Below are positions 8,041 through 15,700 of a stretch of DNA of 15,720 bases, piece after piece; positions within the stretch are counted from its first letter, which is position 1; every line of letters begins with the position of its first letter. The position numbers were made by a program, and so were the translations under genes. The notes under the pieces are model-generated. The model was not told the DNA's origin, did no database searches, and saw only the letters and a program-made list of their open reading frames with translations. Source of the DNA: Oehlia diaphana (Eukaryota > Glomeromycota > Glomeromycetes > Glomerales > Glomeraceae); contig QZLH01000349.1 in the NCBI GenBank assembly GCA_003833135.1, positions 1 through 15,720 of the forward strand, read 5' to 3'.

Positions 8041-8312
8041 GGCCGTTCCAAATTAATAATTAGTTTAACGTCCTTTCCAGCAAAAAATTTTGAGGGGGGG
8101 GGGGGGGGGGGTAATTTAAACAAACATGAAAATTAAACATATTAAAATTTCGGAAATATTTGGTAAAATAGGAAATTCTCGGTAATATTAAATTTTAGTA
8201 GAGGGGGTGTTTTAAGCATATTTAAACATGTCAAACATATATGTTTAAATCACCCTTGAATTTTTCAAAAATGGGGGGGAGGACGTTAGACTAAAGATTA
8301 AATTGGACGGCC
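8041..8312. mobile_element. 272-bp MITE-like element, TAA target duplication
   Basis: The ends are inverted repeats. Left end 8041-8073 starts GGCCGTTCCAAATTAAT and ends AACGTCC. The complement of 8281-8312 starts GGCCGTCCAATTTAAT and ends AACGTCC. They match at 28 of 33 positions with one gap. Both ends abut TAA (8038-8040 and 8313-8315), the size and sequence expected of a target-site duplication. GGCC-type ends with a 3-bp TWA-type duplication fit the PIF/Harbinger class (family knowledge; class inferred). The symmetry continues inward: cgtcc...GGTAATTTAAAC on the left matches cgtcc...GGGTGATTTAAAC on the complement of the right, so the element is close to one long foldback. It has no coding capacity, so it would need a transposase supplied from elsewhere. 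Confidence 0.75.
8094..8111. repeat. run of 18 G inside the MITE
   Basis: An uninterrupted G18, unique in this AT-rich window. Two more G runs on the same strand lie in the element (8203-8207, five G; 8273-8279, seven G). The matching place in the other half of the foldback is only CCC (8253-8255), so the long run looks like a slippage expansion of GGG. It can form a G-quadruplex in principle. The exact count may also be affected by sequencing error. Confidence 0.8.
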
Positions 8313-8315
8313 TAA

Positions 8316-8840
8316 TATAAAGTAAATATTATGAGAACATTGATATATAAATAAAAAAAAAAGAAAACTAGCTACCCTATTTAAAATATCTAGACAATCT
8401 TTTTTACATTCATATTATAAATAGTACTGTTATATAGTTTGGAAAGTATATGGAATTTATTATTTATATTACTTTTAAAATGGAGTAGTAATTAATAAAA
8501 CATATAAAATATTAAATTGATTTTAAAATCAATATTTTATTAGGGAATTTCAATCATAACAAACGATCTAACTTAAAAATTATTATATTATTCAAATCAT
8601 GTGGTCACCGGTCAGAAAAGATTGAATCTATGACATATTTACTTACCAACCCGAGGTTAATACTGGCCAAATTAAAAAGATCGCAAAAAAAAGTTATGAA
8701 GCAAATCGTTAATACATTCATGGAAAAAACATGGAAATATAATGTATCGATTTCTATGTATTTTATATGAATATTCTAAAAATGATTATATAATTAATAA
8801 TAACAATAAACAGGAGGATAATTTAAAGATGTAATTATTG
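8316..8840. other. AT-rich DNA upstream of F-box gene B
   Basis: No gene recognised. There is a perfect 18-bp palindrome, attgatttt-aaaatcaat, at 8516-8533, set inside a larger imperfect one (about 8505-8541). Confidence 0.4.
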
Positions 8841-8849
8841 ATTAATATT

Positions 8850-8856
8850 TATATAC
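8850..8856 (+). promoter_or_regulatory. TATA-like element for F-box gene B
   Basis: TATATAC about 195 nt upstream of the F-box start at 9050. Weak, because similar strings are common here. If used, the leader would contain upstream ATGs. Confidence 0.25.
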
Positions 8857-8898
8857 AATAAAACATTTACCATAGAAAATCTAAAATAATGAATCATC

Positions 8899-9090
8899 AT
8901 GTCTTCTGGTAAAAAAAAAAATGATCTACCATTACAACGCCATTACAACATAAAACGGCGCCTTGTACAACTTTTCACAAACAAAAAAATTTTTGTTCAC
9001 TCGAACAAAAAAATAAAATTTTTTTATAACCATAATAATAATAAATATAATGTCGAAATTATATATAGATATTCTTTATCTAATAATTGA
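8899..9090 (+). CDS. possible upstream ORF overlapping F-box start
   Basis: An ATG at 8899 opens a 63-residue Lys/Asn-rich frame (MSSGKKKNDLPLQRHYNIKR...) that ends at 9090. It runs over the F-box start codon in a different frame. A seven-codon frame starts even earlier (ATG at 8889, stop at 8912). The protein has no recognisable domain and may be only leader sequence. Its interest is regulatory: if the transcript starts near 8880, ribosomes would meet these ATGs first. A start nearer 9000 would remove the issue. Confidence 0.2.
   Translation: MSSGKKKNDLPLQRHYNIKRRLVQLFTNKKIFVHSNKKIKFFYNHNNNKYNVEIIYRYSLSNN
8990..9011 (+). promoter_or_regulatory. hairpin in the leader of F-box gene B
   Basis: Arms tttttgttc (8990-8998) and gaacaaaaa (9003-9011) pair perfectly around the loop actc. 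The hairpin ends 38 nt before the start codon. It is AU-rich, so a weak structure in RNA. Confidence 0.4.
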
Positions 9091-10435
9091 AGAATTGCAA
9101 TATGACAAAAAGTCTCTTGTTTCATGTCTTACTGTTAATAAAATTTGGTGTGAAATAATTATTCCAATTTTATGGAAAAATCCTTGGGAAGATTTAACTT
9201 TTGATAAAGAAAAATTATTATTAAACACAATAATTTCACATTTATCAGATGAAGAAAGAAATAATTTAAGTCAATACTCTACAATTTCATATAAGAAACC
9301 TTTATTTAATTATATTAGTTTTTGTAAACATTTAAATTTAGAAACAATCGAAAATATAATTTTTAGTCATGATCAAGGTCAATATAATGAAATTAAAAAT
9401 TATATACTTAATCTTTTTATTAATAAAAATGCAGAATATACTCATCTTTATATGCCTAATGATTACTATGAATATCATCTTATCCCTGAAGCTGAAGAGT
9501 GTTTTTCAAAAATTAAATTCCTTAGATGTGATTCTAGAGTAAAGGATAATACTTTAGCTCTATTAACAAAAATGTGTAAATCAATTGAAGATTTGGAACT
9601 TATTATTTACAAGTATGAAAATAATTATGGAATTCCTAAGTTAATTGAGAACCAAGAAAATTTAATTAATGTTAGTTTTTTACATAGGTATTCTCCTTAT
9701 GATGTATTATTTCGTAAATTACTAGAAAATTCGTTGATCAAACATGCAAATACTATACAATATTTTAATATATGTGGTCAACTTGAAACACAAATTCTTA
9801 CATCTTTTGTAAATTTAAAAAATTTGGTATTAATTGGTGATTGGAAAAGATGGAGATATATAGAAAATTTATCTTTACCTTCCTTACAAAGTTTATATAC
9901 TAGGGAGATTAATACTGAGAGTTTAAAAGGTTTAATCGAAAATTCCGGTAGGAAACTTAATGAATTAAATATTTCTTATTCAGTTATTTTTCCTGATGCT
10001 ATTAGTACTAAAGAAATTATTCAAGTTATTTATAAGAATTGTCCTAACCTTACTCATCTTGAATTTTATTATAAAAATGTTAATGTTTTAGATTTAGAGA
10101 AATTATTGATAAAATGTCAATATTTAAAAGTATTAGGAATTTATTATAATATTGAAGATGAATTTATGGATTGGGATAATTTATTCAACATTTTAGTTAC
10201 ATCATCACCACTTAATTTACACAAACTTAAAATTATTCATCCTGTTAATCAACCTGAATTGAAATCTTTAAAATTATTTTTTGATAATTGGGAAGGTAGA
10301 AAACCTATTTCATTAATTATTAGTATAGAAGGAGATTTTATTCAAAAAAAACAACTAAATGATTTAATAGTAAGTTATAAATCAAAAGGTGTAGTAAAAG
10401 ATTTTATCCATTATTCTTATGATATGATGATTTAA
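9050..10435 (+). CDS. F-box protein B, putative SCF substrate receptor
   Basis: Intronless frame of 461 residues starting MSKLYIDILYLIIEELQ. The F-box fills residues 1-47: IDILYLIIEELQ, then SCLTVNKIWCEIIIPILWKNPW. This is the textbook N-terminus of the F-box family of arbuscular mycorrhizal fungi, starting almost at the first Met as usual, so the start is secure. FNYISFCKHLN (86-96) matches the equivalent place in F-box protein A. From about residue 150 to 410 come Leu/Ile-rich segments of LRR character (IKFLRC, LKNLVLIGDW, RKLNELNISY, CPNLTHLEFY, CQYLKVLGIYY), giving the likely substrate-binding solenoid. The expected role is to link Skp1-cullin-RBX1 ligase to a target for ubiquitination; the target is unknown. 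It is transcribed away from F-box gene A, 2.35 kb apart with the MITE between. The ORF is intact and has an AATAAA downstream. Confidence 0.93.
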   Translation: MSKLYIDILYLIIEELQYDKKSLVSCLTVNKIWCEIIIPILWKNPWEDLTFDKEKLLLNTIISHLSDEERNNLSQYSTISYKKPLFNYISFCKHLNLETIENIIFSHDQGQYNEIKNYILNLFINKNAEYTHLYMPNDYYEYHLIPEAEECFSKIKFLRCDSRVKDNTLALLTKMCKSIEDLELIIYKYENNYGIPKLIENQENLINVSFLHRYSPYDVLFRKLLENSLIKHANTIQYFNICGQLETQILTSFVNLKNLVLIGDWKRWRYIENLSLPSLQSLYTREINTESLKGLIENSGRKLNELNISYSVIFPDAISTKEIIQVIYKNCPNLTHLEFYYKNVNVLDLEKLLIKCQYLKVLGIYYNIEDEFMDWDNLFNILVTSSPLNLHKLKIIHPVNQPELKSLKLFFDNWEGRKPISLIISIEGDFIQKKQLNDLIVSYKSKGVVKDFIHYSYDMMI

Positions 10436-10560
10436 TAGAAAGTAAGGCAAAAGAGGTAGTTAAAGATCTTAAAACTAAAGCAGTCAACATTTTTTATGGA
10501 TTTAAAAATTTATTCAATTAATTAAATTCTTATATTCTTTGATTTTCTTTTTTTTTTATT

Positions 10561-10566
10561 AATAAA
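10561..10566 (+). terminator. polyadenylation signal of F-box gene B
   Basis: AATAAA about 125 nt after the stop codon, preceded by a long T-rich stretch (10540-10559). Plausible mRNA 3' end signal. Confidence 0.45.
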
Positions 10567-10569
10567 ACA

Positions 10570-12215
10570 TATAATATTGTTAACAGGTACTATACTACTA
10601 AGTATGTATAGGAATTACTTTAAAATTATTTATAATATATCGCGCAATTGGAGGTGTGATCAGATATAAAATGAAATATTAAAAAATATAAGAAGGAATA
10701 TTGGAAGATGCAAACATAGAAATATAAATAATATCAAGTATTAAATTCTCCAAATGAATTCCAAGCTTGTACTCAAGTTATATTTACTGTATAGAAATAT
10801 AAAGTCAACTAGAGTTTTTTGATTCAGTATTCGAGTCACTGGACTTGCAAATTCAAGTTAAGAATTCTGAATTAAACACTTGTATTAAATGTATCGTCTT
10901 TTTTATTAGCGTGCGCCAAAAAATTGTTCATAATTAGACCGGAATTAGCATAGTAGAATTGGCCAGTACTATAGTATTTTTTTTTTTGGTGAAAACTTTC
11001 TCGATTTTTTTTTCAAGCCGTAAAAAGTTTACAGTAATCAACTTTTTCTTTAACAAACCCACAAACAAACCTCGCTATACAACTGGATTAAAGTCAACTA
11101 GGGATGGGTAATTGAAATTTGAGAACGTCGCTTACAGACACTCATACTAATTATAGTTCCACTCAGAGTTATTTTTACGCACCTCTATATACTTAAAATA
11201 CAATAAAACCGCTCATTTTCTTTATACTAAAATAAAATATGAAAAAAAGAATACACATACGTAAACTCAATATTCACTTTCACCACCACAACGTATTTGC
11301 CATTTATTTTCCTCGGCTGATATAGTCGTGTTTGATCACCCAGATTAATGATTATTTACATAATTTTTCCTAAAACAGAGGTCTTTTTATAGCAAGTAAA
11401 GTTTCAGTCAATCAGGCTTGAAACGAAATATAATATTATTAAAGTTGTCATTATAATTTAATATGATTTTTGTTTTACTCATAGCGAAATTTACCCAAAA
11501 AGCAAGTACAATTTGCCCATTAATTTTCGATTTTAATTTATTACATTTCCAACAAGACGTTAAAAAAGTTGTTATTTTTTATCCATAGCAGATAGGTTAA
11601 ATAACGAAATATAAAAGTTAAACTATTGCAGCTCAGCTGTAAGTGATTAATTTTATGAACTTTTTTTTTAAAAAATATATTTTAAATTATTATGCAAAAT
11701 CGCACTATTATTCTAAACTTAGTGAATAACTGAACAGCAAATAGGGAATTTACAGCGTGGTTTACCGATGACAGCTGCGGCGGTTCGAAATTAAAAACTT
11801 GTAAAAACTTGTCATCTTATTTATTAATTACATTTCATTGTAATTTTACGTTTAGGACGGATGATTATGATTCTAAATTTTTGATTTAAAAAATGTCTTC
11901 ATAAATTAAATCAGAAATTTCTTATTTATAATTCAATTTTTTTACATATTCAGTTATTCTCAAGTTTTAAACAATTGGTTGAATTTGTCGATGTTTTAAT
12001 TACATGATCGATTCCCACTTTAAAATAAACAATATGTTAAATATTTTTTAAACGCGTTTATTTATAACTATTTTATAATTTATACTTATGATAATAAATG
12101 AAGAAAATAAAATCAATCAATCCGAATAACAAATAAGTAAATAAAAATCAATAAAGGAAATACTAAATGAAAATATACTCTATCTAAAAAGTTTTTTGTA
12201 CTAAAAAGAAAGTTC
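10570..12215. other. gene-free region between F-box B and hydrolase
   Basis: About 1.6 kb, mostly AT-rich. Between 10745 and 10885 short words such as attcaagt, actcaagt and attcgagt recur, and agtcaacta occurs at 10803 and 11093 with different flanks. 10980-11090 is pyrimidine-rich and promoter-like in look, but the first ATG after it closes within four codons. A short repeat aaaacttgt-aaaaacttgt lies near 11797. No protein, tRNA or transposon end is recognised. Confidence 0.4.
12057..12062 (-). terminator. possible polyadenylation signal of hydrolase gene
   Basis: Minus-strand AATAAA about 230 nt after the hydrolase stop codon. There are other AT-rich possibilities nearer the stop, so this is tentative. 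A tiny GTAAGT...TTACTTAG pair at 12260-12216 could be a 45-nt 3' UTR intron, but it is very short. Confidence 0.25.
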
Positions 12216-12289
12216 CTAAGTAAATTAATGATTATATTTTTCTATTCATTATTTACTTACCATCTATATGAAGTGGAATTAAATTCATT

Positions 12290-14012
12290 TTAATTCATTT
12301 CATGTGGTATACCAATTTTTTCCCAATTAAAAACTTTTTTATGACGTTCTTTTAAAGGACTAAATTCTCCTTTTAAATTTATAAAATTATAAGAGGAAGG
12401 AGGAAGTGGTTCGTTAAATGTATTTGTTACTCTATCTATGAATTGAACTATACGATCATATGATATTTTAGTGCAAACATAATCCACAAACTGGAATATA
12501 TTAATGAAAGAATTAATTCGTAATTTAAAAAAATTTTCTTCTTTAAATTTAAAACTAATATACTTACTTGAAAATCGTGAGGCATTTCTTCATATATTTC
12601 GAATGTGGTATTTGTCGGAGTTTGGAATGGAGATTTTTCAAATTTACCAGCATTATATGATGGGCCCTTATATTTAGTTGGTTCAGCAGATCTATGAGCA
12701 AAATAAATTGCTTCATCTCGTAATCTTTCATCATCTCCTGCAATCTATATTATACAAATAAATTCTTTTTTAGTACTAAAAAATCTAAGTGGGGATCAAG
12801 GGATATCTTTTCTTACCAATAATAAAGGAGGCAAATTGCCTAAGCTTTCGGCTAACATCGGACTAACATATGGAATCGCTAGACCTTTATTTGTTATATA
12901 TAATTGTAATCTTCCCTCAGGTCTATCAAAAGAATCATGCCAAATTTTTGGGCCAAGATTTTGGTTCTTAATCTTCGCTACGAGAGCAGCATCTTTTTCT
13001 TTATATTCTTTACTAGCTTGAGATTCTAAGAAATGAGCAGCACCACCACTTTTTAGATTTGGAAGATAATCAGCACATTCATCATCTAATATTGAAGGCG
13101 TGCTAGCTGTAAGATCAACCCATGGGCTCTGTAATGTGACGCAATATTATCGTGTAAATGATTGACAACTCCACAATATAAAAAAAAAAAAAAAATTTTT
13201 TATATTAATTACCAAACCAATAATGCCAGCACATGATGGCAAACCAGGATCTCGAGCATCACGTATAGCAAGACCGAGAGCTATACTTAAACCACCTCCA
13301 GCACTATCGCCTGCTATTACAATATTTTTTGGATTTAAAGGTACGAATCCAGCATCTTTGGGAGGATTTAAGAGATATAAATAAGCAGCTAATGCATCAT
13401 GTAATGCGGCGGGAAATTGATTTTGAGGTGCAAGCCGATAATTAATTACTAAATAAAAAATTTTAGTTAGGTAATATATTAAAGTTTGATTGGAATTTTC
13501 ACTTTTTCAAGGTATAGCTTACCTAAAACTCTTGCATTTGCGAATTTAGCAAGAGAACTTGTAATACTATTATAAGTTTCTTTAGTGAAAAAGAAATAAC
13601 CTCCACCATGTAAATACAAAATAATTTTCTTAACTCCTCCTTTTTCCCATCCATCATTAGGGACTTGAACCCATTGGGAAATAATTCCATCATCTTTCAA
13701 ATTTTTCCATTCAGGATCTAAGACATGTTCGTATGGTTTCAAAATCTTGTCAAGATGAACTTTAGCTTCGTTTCTATATTTATTATCTATCTTAAATTCA
13801 TTTATCACCACGCCAGCTTGTACAGGAGCAGGACGAAAATTAAAGCTAGCTCTTTGCATTTCCTCAATTGTTTTGTAACTTACGAATAATGACGCAAACT
13901 TTGCCCAAAATATGTGGCCTCTTAAATTCCATGAAGGTCTAGGTGGTCCATTTAGATAATGTTTTATCGTTATAGAAATTAATAATAGTAACTGTTTTAA
14001 AAATTCGACCAT
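12290..14012 (-). CDS. alpha/beta hydrolase, HSL family, five exons
   Basis: Spliced model, minus strand: exons 14012-13523, 13448-13213, 13128-12817, 12744-12568 and 12490-12290. All introns are GT-AG (74, 84, 72 and 77 nt). The CDS is 1416 nt, 471 residues, and every junction keeps frame. It starts at the ATG at 14012 (context GAAAAAAATGG). Residues 4-20 (FLKQLLLLISITIKHYL) form a hydrophobic N-terminal anchor. LYLHGGGYF holds the oxyanion HGGG at 135-138. VINYRLAPQ follows at 164-172. GDSAG at 210-214 carries the nucleophile Ser212. SPWVDL lies at 243-248. The acid is in GDDERLRDE (349-357), the base is His402 in MPHDFQ. The complete catalytic set identifies the hormone-sensitive-lipase / alpha-beta hydrolase-3 family, so an active esterase or lipase, probably facing or anchored in the ER membrane (topology inferred). 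The nearest known fungal analogy is membrane-anchored steryl or lipid esterases such as yeast Say1; the substrate is not determinable. Confidence 0.9.
12491..12567 (-). other. hydrolase intron 4 (77 nt)
   Basis: Donor GTAAGT, acceptor taatatattccag, phase 0. Joining gives MPHDFQ-FVDYV, right behind the catalytic His402. An in-frame GTG just after the acceptor can mislead gene finders into a separate short gene. Confidence 0.88.
12745..12816 (-). other. hydrolase intron 3 (72 nt)
   Basis: Donor GTAAGA, acceptor gtataatatag, phase 0. Joining gives LPPLLL-IAGDDERLRDE, bringing the catalytic acid region directly behind the family's LPP strand. Confidence 0.9.
13129..13212 (-). other. hydrolase intron 2 (84 nt)
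   Basis: Donor GTAATT, acceptor cacattacag, phase 0. Contains a long T tract on the transcribed-sense strand shortly after the donor. Joining gives GIIGL-SPWVDL, the conserved strand after the nucleophile. Confidence 0.9.
13449..13522 (-). other. hydrolase intron 1 (74 nt)
   Basis: Donor GTAAGC, acceptor ttttttatttag. Splits the Val164 codon after its first base (phase 1). Joining restores RVL-VINYRLAP, exactly the family pattern after the HGGG region. Read-through would add a few codons and then a stop at 13479. Confidence 0.9.
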
Positions 14013-14029
14013 TTTTTTCAATAGTAAAT

Positions 14030-14117
14030 CTACAATGCAAAAAAGATTCAGTTCAAATAATGGTCTATTTATACAAAAATGAATTTGTTTTATTTATTAA
14101 TAAACCAATTTTTTTAC
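14030..14117 (-). other. possible 5' UTR intron of the hydrolase gene
   Basis: Eighteen bases before the ATG lies an excellent acceptor, ttttttgcattgtag (AG at 14031-14030). A GTAAAA donor candidate at 14117 would make an 88-nt intron, close in size to the four coding introns. The upstream exon would begin after the TATA element near 14200. None of its frames joins MVEF in frame, so it would be untranslated. Confidence 0.35.
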
Positions 14118-14196
14118 TTGCACCACACGTGATCCCGTGAATCATTCTCACAATCAGTTCCTAGCCGATCATCAACAAAGTATCCTAAGACAAAAT

Positions 14197-14208
14197 TATA
14201 TATATAAA
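14197..14208 (-). promoter_or_regulatory. TATA-like box of the hydrolase gene
   Basis: TATATATA string on the minus strand about 190 nt upstream of the start codon. It fits a start site near 14170 and a short 5' exon before the proposed 5' UTR intron. Confidence 0.35.
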
Positions 14209-14322
14209 ATATTTTTTTAAGCCGTTTTCGGAACCGATTCAATGTATATGTAATTAAAAAAAGGTAATGCATTTTAATTATTAATTTTGTCATTATCGTA
14301 GGGTGAAAAAAAAACAAATGTT

Positions 14323-14377
14323 CATATTTTTAAAATATGGCAAACTAGACATAATTTTTTCATATTTTTAAAATATG
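14323..14377. promoter_or_regulatory. two identical 17-bp palindromes, 38 bp apart
   Basis: catatttttaaaatatg (8-bp arms, one central base) occurs exactly at 14323-14339 and at 14361-14377. Each copy is followed by a version of aaactagac (14342 and 14390), so this is a 38-bp duplication with one disturbed tail. It lies about 310-370 nt upstream of the hydrolase ATG. It may be a dimer-binding site pair or just a small tandem duplication. Confidence 0.55.
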
Positions 14378-14413
14378 ACGAAATTTTTTAAACTAGACTC
14401 ATATTGTTAATGC

Positions 14414-14429
14414 CGCTTCTTTAGAAGCG
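14414..14429. repeat. 7-bp hairpin CGCTTCT-TT-AGAAGCG
   Basis: Perfect inverted repeat with a 2-base centre. It is the most GC-containing point in its neighbourhood, just upstream of the paired palindromes relative to the hydrolase gene. Confidence 0.5.
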
Positions 14430-15111
14430 TTATTATTTTATGAATGAATTTTCAATATAATTTCATAACGATAATAATATACGTATTTTTTAGTTAAAAC
14501 TTTATATTTTTTTTTATACGTATTTTTTTTGATATTAATTATTAAATTTAAAAATTAATACTTTTTATTATAATTCAATATGTTTTTTTTAATAATAATA
14601 ATAATAGTAATAATAAAAAAATTATCATAGGTTGAATAATCAGCCAGATTGACGAAATTTTTTAATATAATATTATTAATCAAAAGGAAAAAATAGCGCA
14701 ATTGAAATTACTGTTAGCGCGATTTAATCTACCAAACTCATTGCCAAAATAGTATGGTTAATTTCAAAAAACTAAATTACTCTAACTTGAAATAGCAAGA
14801 TTGGGTGGCAGTGACGTTCATCATTTTTTATTATTAATACGATACGTTAAAATTAAATTTAGTAATATTTCAATTGTTCAATAATCACCAAAAACAATGC
14901 ATTGTTTAATTACTTTTTTTTTGGAATGAGTCAAGTGGCTTACTGCGGAAGATTGAGCGAGTTGCTTATTAATTTTCTTTGTTATTTATTCTATCCAAAT
15001 TATAGTATTTAATGATTTTTTTAGTCAAATGTTTCTTTCTTATCGGTTGTACTATGTGACTAAGACAAAATTTGTGAAATTTTGTGATTTGGTCAGAATT
15101 ATGCAAAGTCA
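14430..15111. other. AT-rich intergenic DNA with microsatellite
   Basis: No gene seen. Contains a direct repeat of atacgtatttttt (near 14479 and 14516) and an (AAT)n microsatellite at about 14591-14618. The remainder is AT-rich without coding character. Confidence 0.45.
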
Positions 15112-15210
15112 GTAGGGTTAGCAAAGACCGGTCCTGCGTCGGTCTTAGGACCGGTCTTCACGGTCTTCGGTCCGAGATCTGAGGACCGGTCCGGACCGGA
15201 GACTGATCCA
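15112..15210. repeat. GGTCCGGACC-type word cluster, left
   Basis: A GC-rich island in AT-rich DNA made of GACCGG, CCGGTC, GGTCTT and GGTCC words on both strands, including a perfect 14-bp palindrome CCGGTCCGGACCGG at 15186-15199. There is no fixed period. It pairs with a similar cluster at 15476-15700. Confidence 0.75.
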
Positions 15211-15240
15211 TATGATTAATATCCAATAAAAATGACTCAT

Positions 15241-15424
15241 TAAAATAATTAAAAACCGATGCGAAATCGTTTTATTTTATTAAATTGCTTAATAAAAAAC
15301 GTTTTCGCAAAGTTTTTTGTTAAAATAATTAAAAAAAAAGTCACGAAATGTTTTTTATTATTAAATTGCATGTTAAAAAACGTTTCGCAACATTCTTTAA
15401 CTGTTTAATAAAAAACGTTGCGTA
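15241..15424. repeat. 80-bp AT-rich tandem repeat
   Basis: taaaataattaaaaa starts at 15241 and again at 15321. The 80-bp units share attaaattgc, aataaaaaacg/gttaaaaaacg and gtttcgcaa in order. A third, partial unit follows (tttaataaaaaacgttgcg at about 15402-15420). CG dinucleotides are retained in the conserved blocks although the DNA is AT-rich. Confidence 0.7.
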
Positions 15425-15475
15425 ATTGCGTAATTTAGAGGCTTAAATCATAGGGACAAATTTCTTAAATTTAAA

Positions 15476-15700
15476 TCGGTCCAATCCCGGTCCAGTCCGG
15501 TCCAGGTTGAAAGGAGTATATCTTTACTGAGTCCGGTCCGATGATCTTTCTGAGTCCAGTCATGTCAATTTTTGGCACAGTCATATGAATTTTGATGCAG
15601 ACCGAATTTAAACTTTGATCGGACTTCGCTACCATCGGACTGAGTTAACTGTGCTGAGTCCTGTGATTTGATCAATCGGACTGAACTAAATCTACATGAC
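15476..15700. repeat. GGTCC / TCGGAC word cluster, right
   Basis: Dense to about 15560 (cggtccaatcccggtccag, agtccggtccg), then more diluted (gaccgaa, tcggactt, tcggactga, ctgagtcc) towards the window edge. It has the same vocabulary as the left cluster, so the two probably bound one larger element whose right part may be cut by the window end. Confidence 0.65.

Noticed and set aside
4989..10435. effector or toxin function for the F-box proteins
   Set aside because: No signal peptide or other secretion signal is visible at either N-terminus; a normal intracellular SCF role is simpler.
11239..11325. 28-codon His-rich plus-strand frame
   Set aside because: Too short, with no splice or homology support.
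11775..11790. ggttcgaa resembling a tRNA B box
   Set aside because: No A box, acceptor stem or anticodon arm can be built around it.
12290..12487. separate small gene at the 3' end of the hydrolase
   Set aside because: It begins at a GTG just inside an acceptor and joins in frame behind MPHDFQ; it is exon 5.
12836..13021. 61-codon plus-strand frame
   Set aside because: Antisense to hydrolase exon 3, which is supported by family motifs and splice sites.
14114..14317. 67-codon minus-strand frame upstream of the hydrolase
   Set aside because: Overlaps the TATA-like box; splicing to the acceptor at 14030 would not join MVEF in frame.
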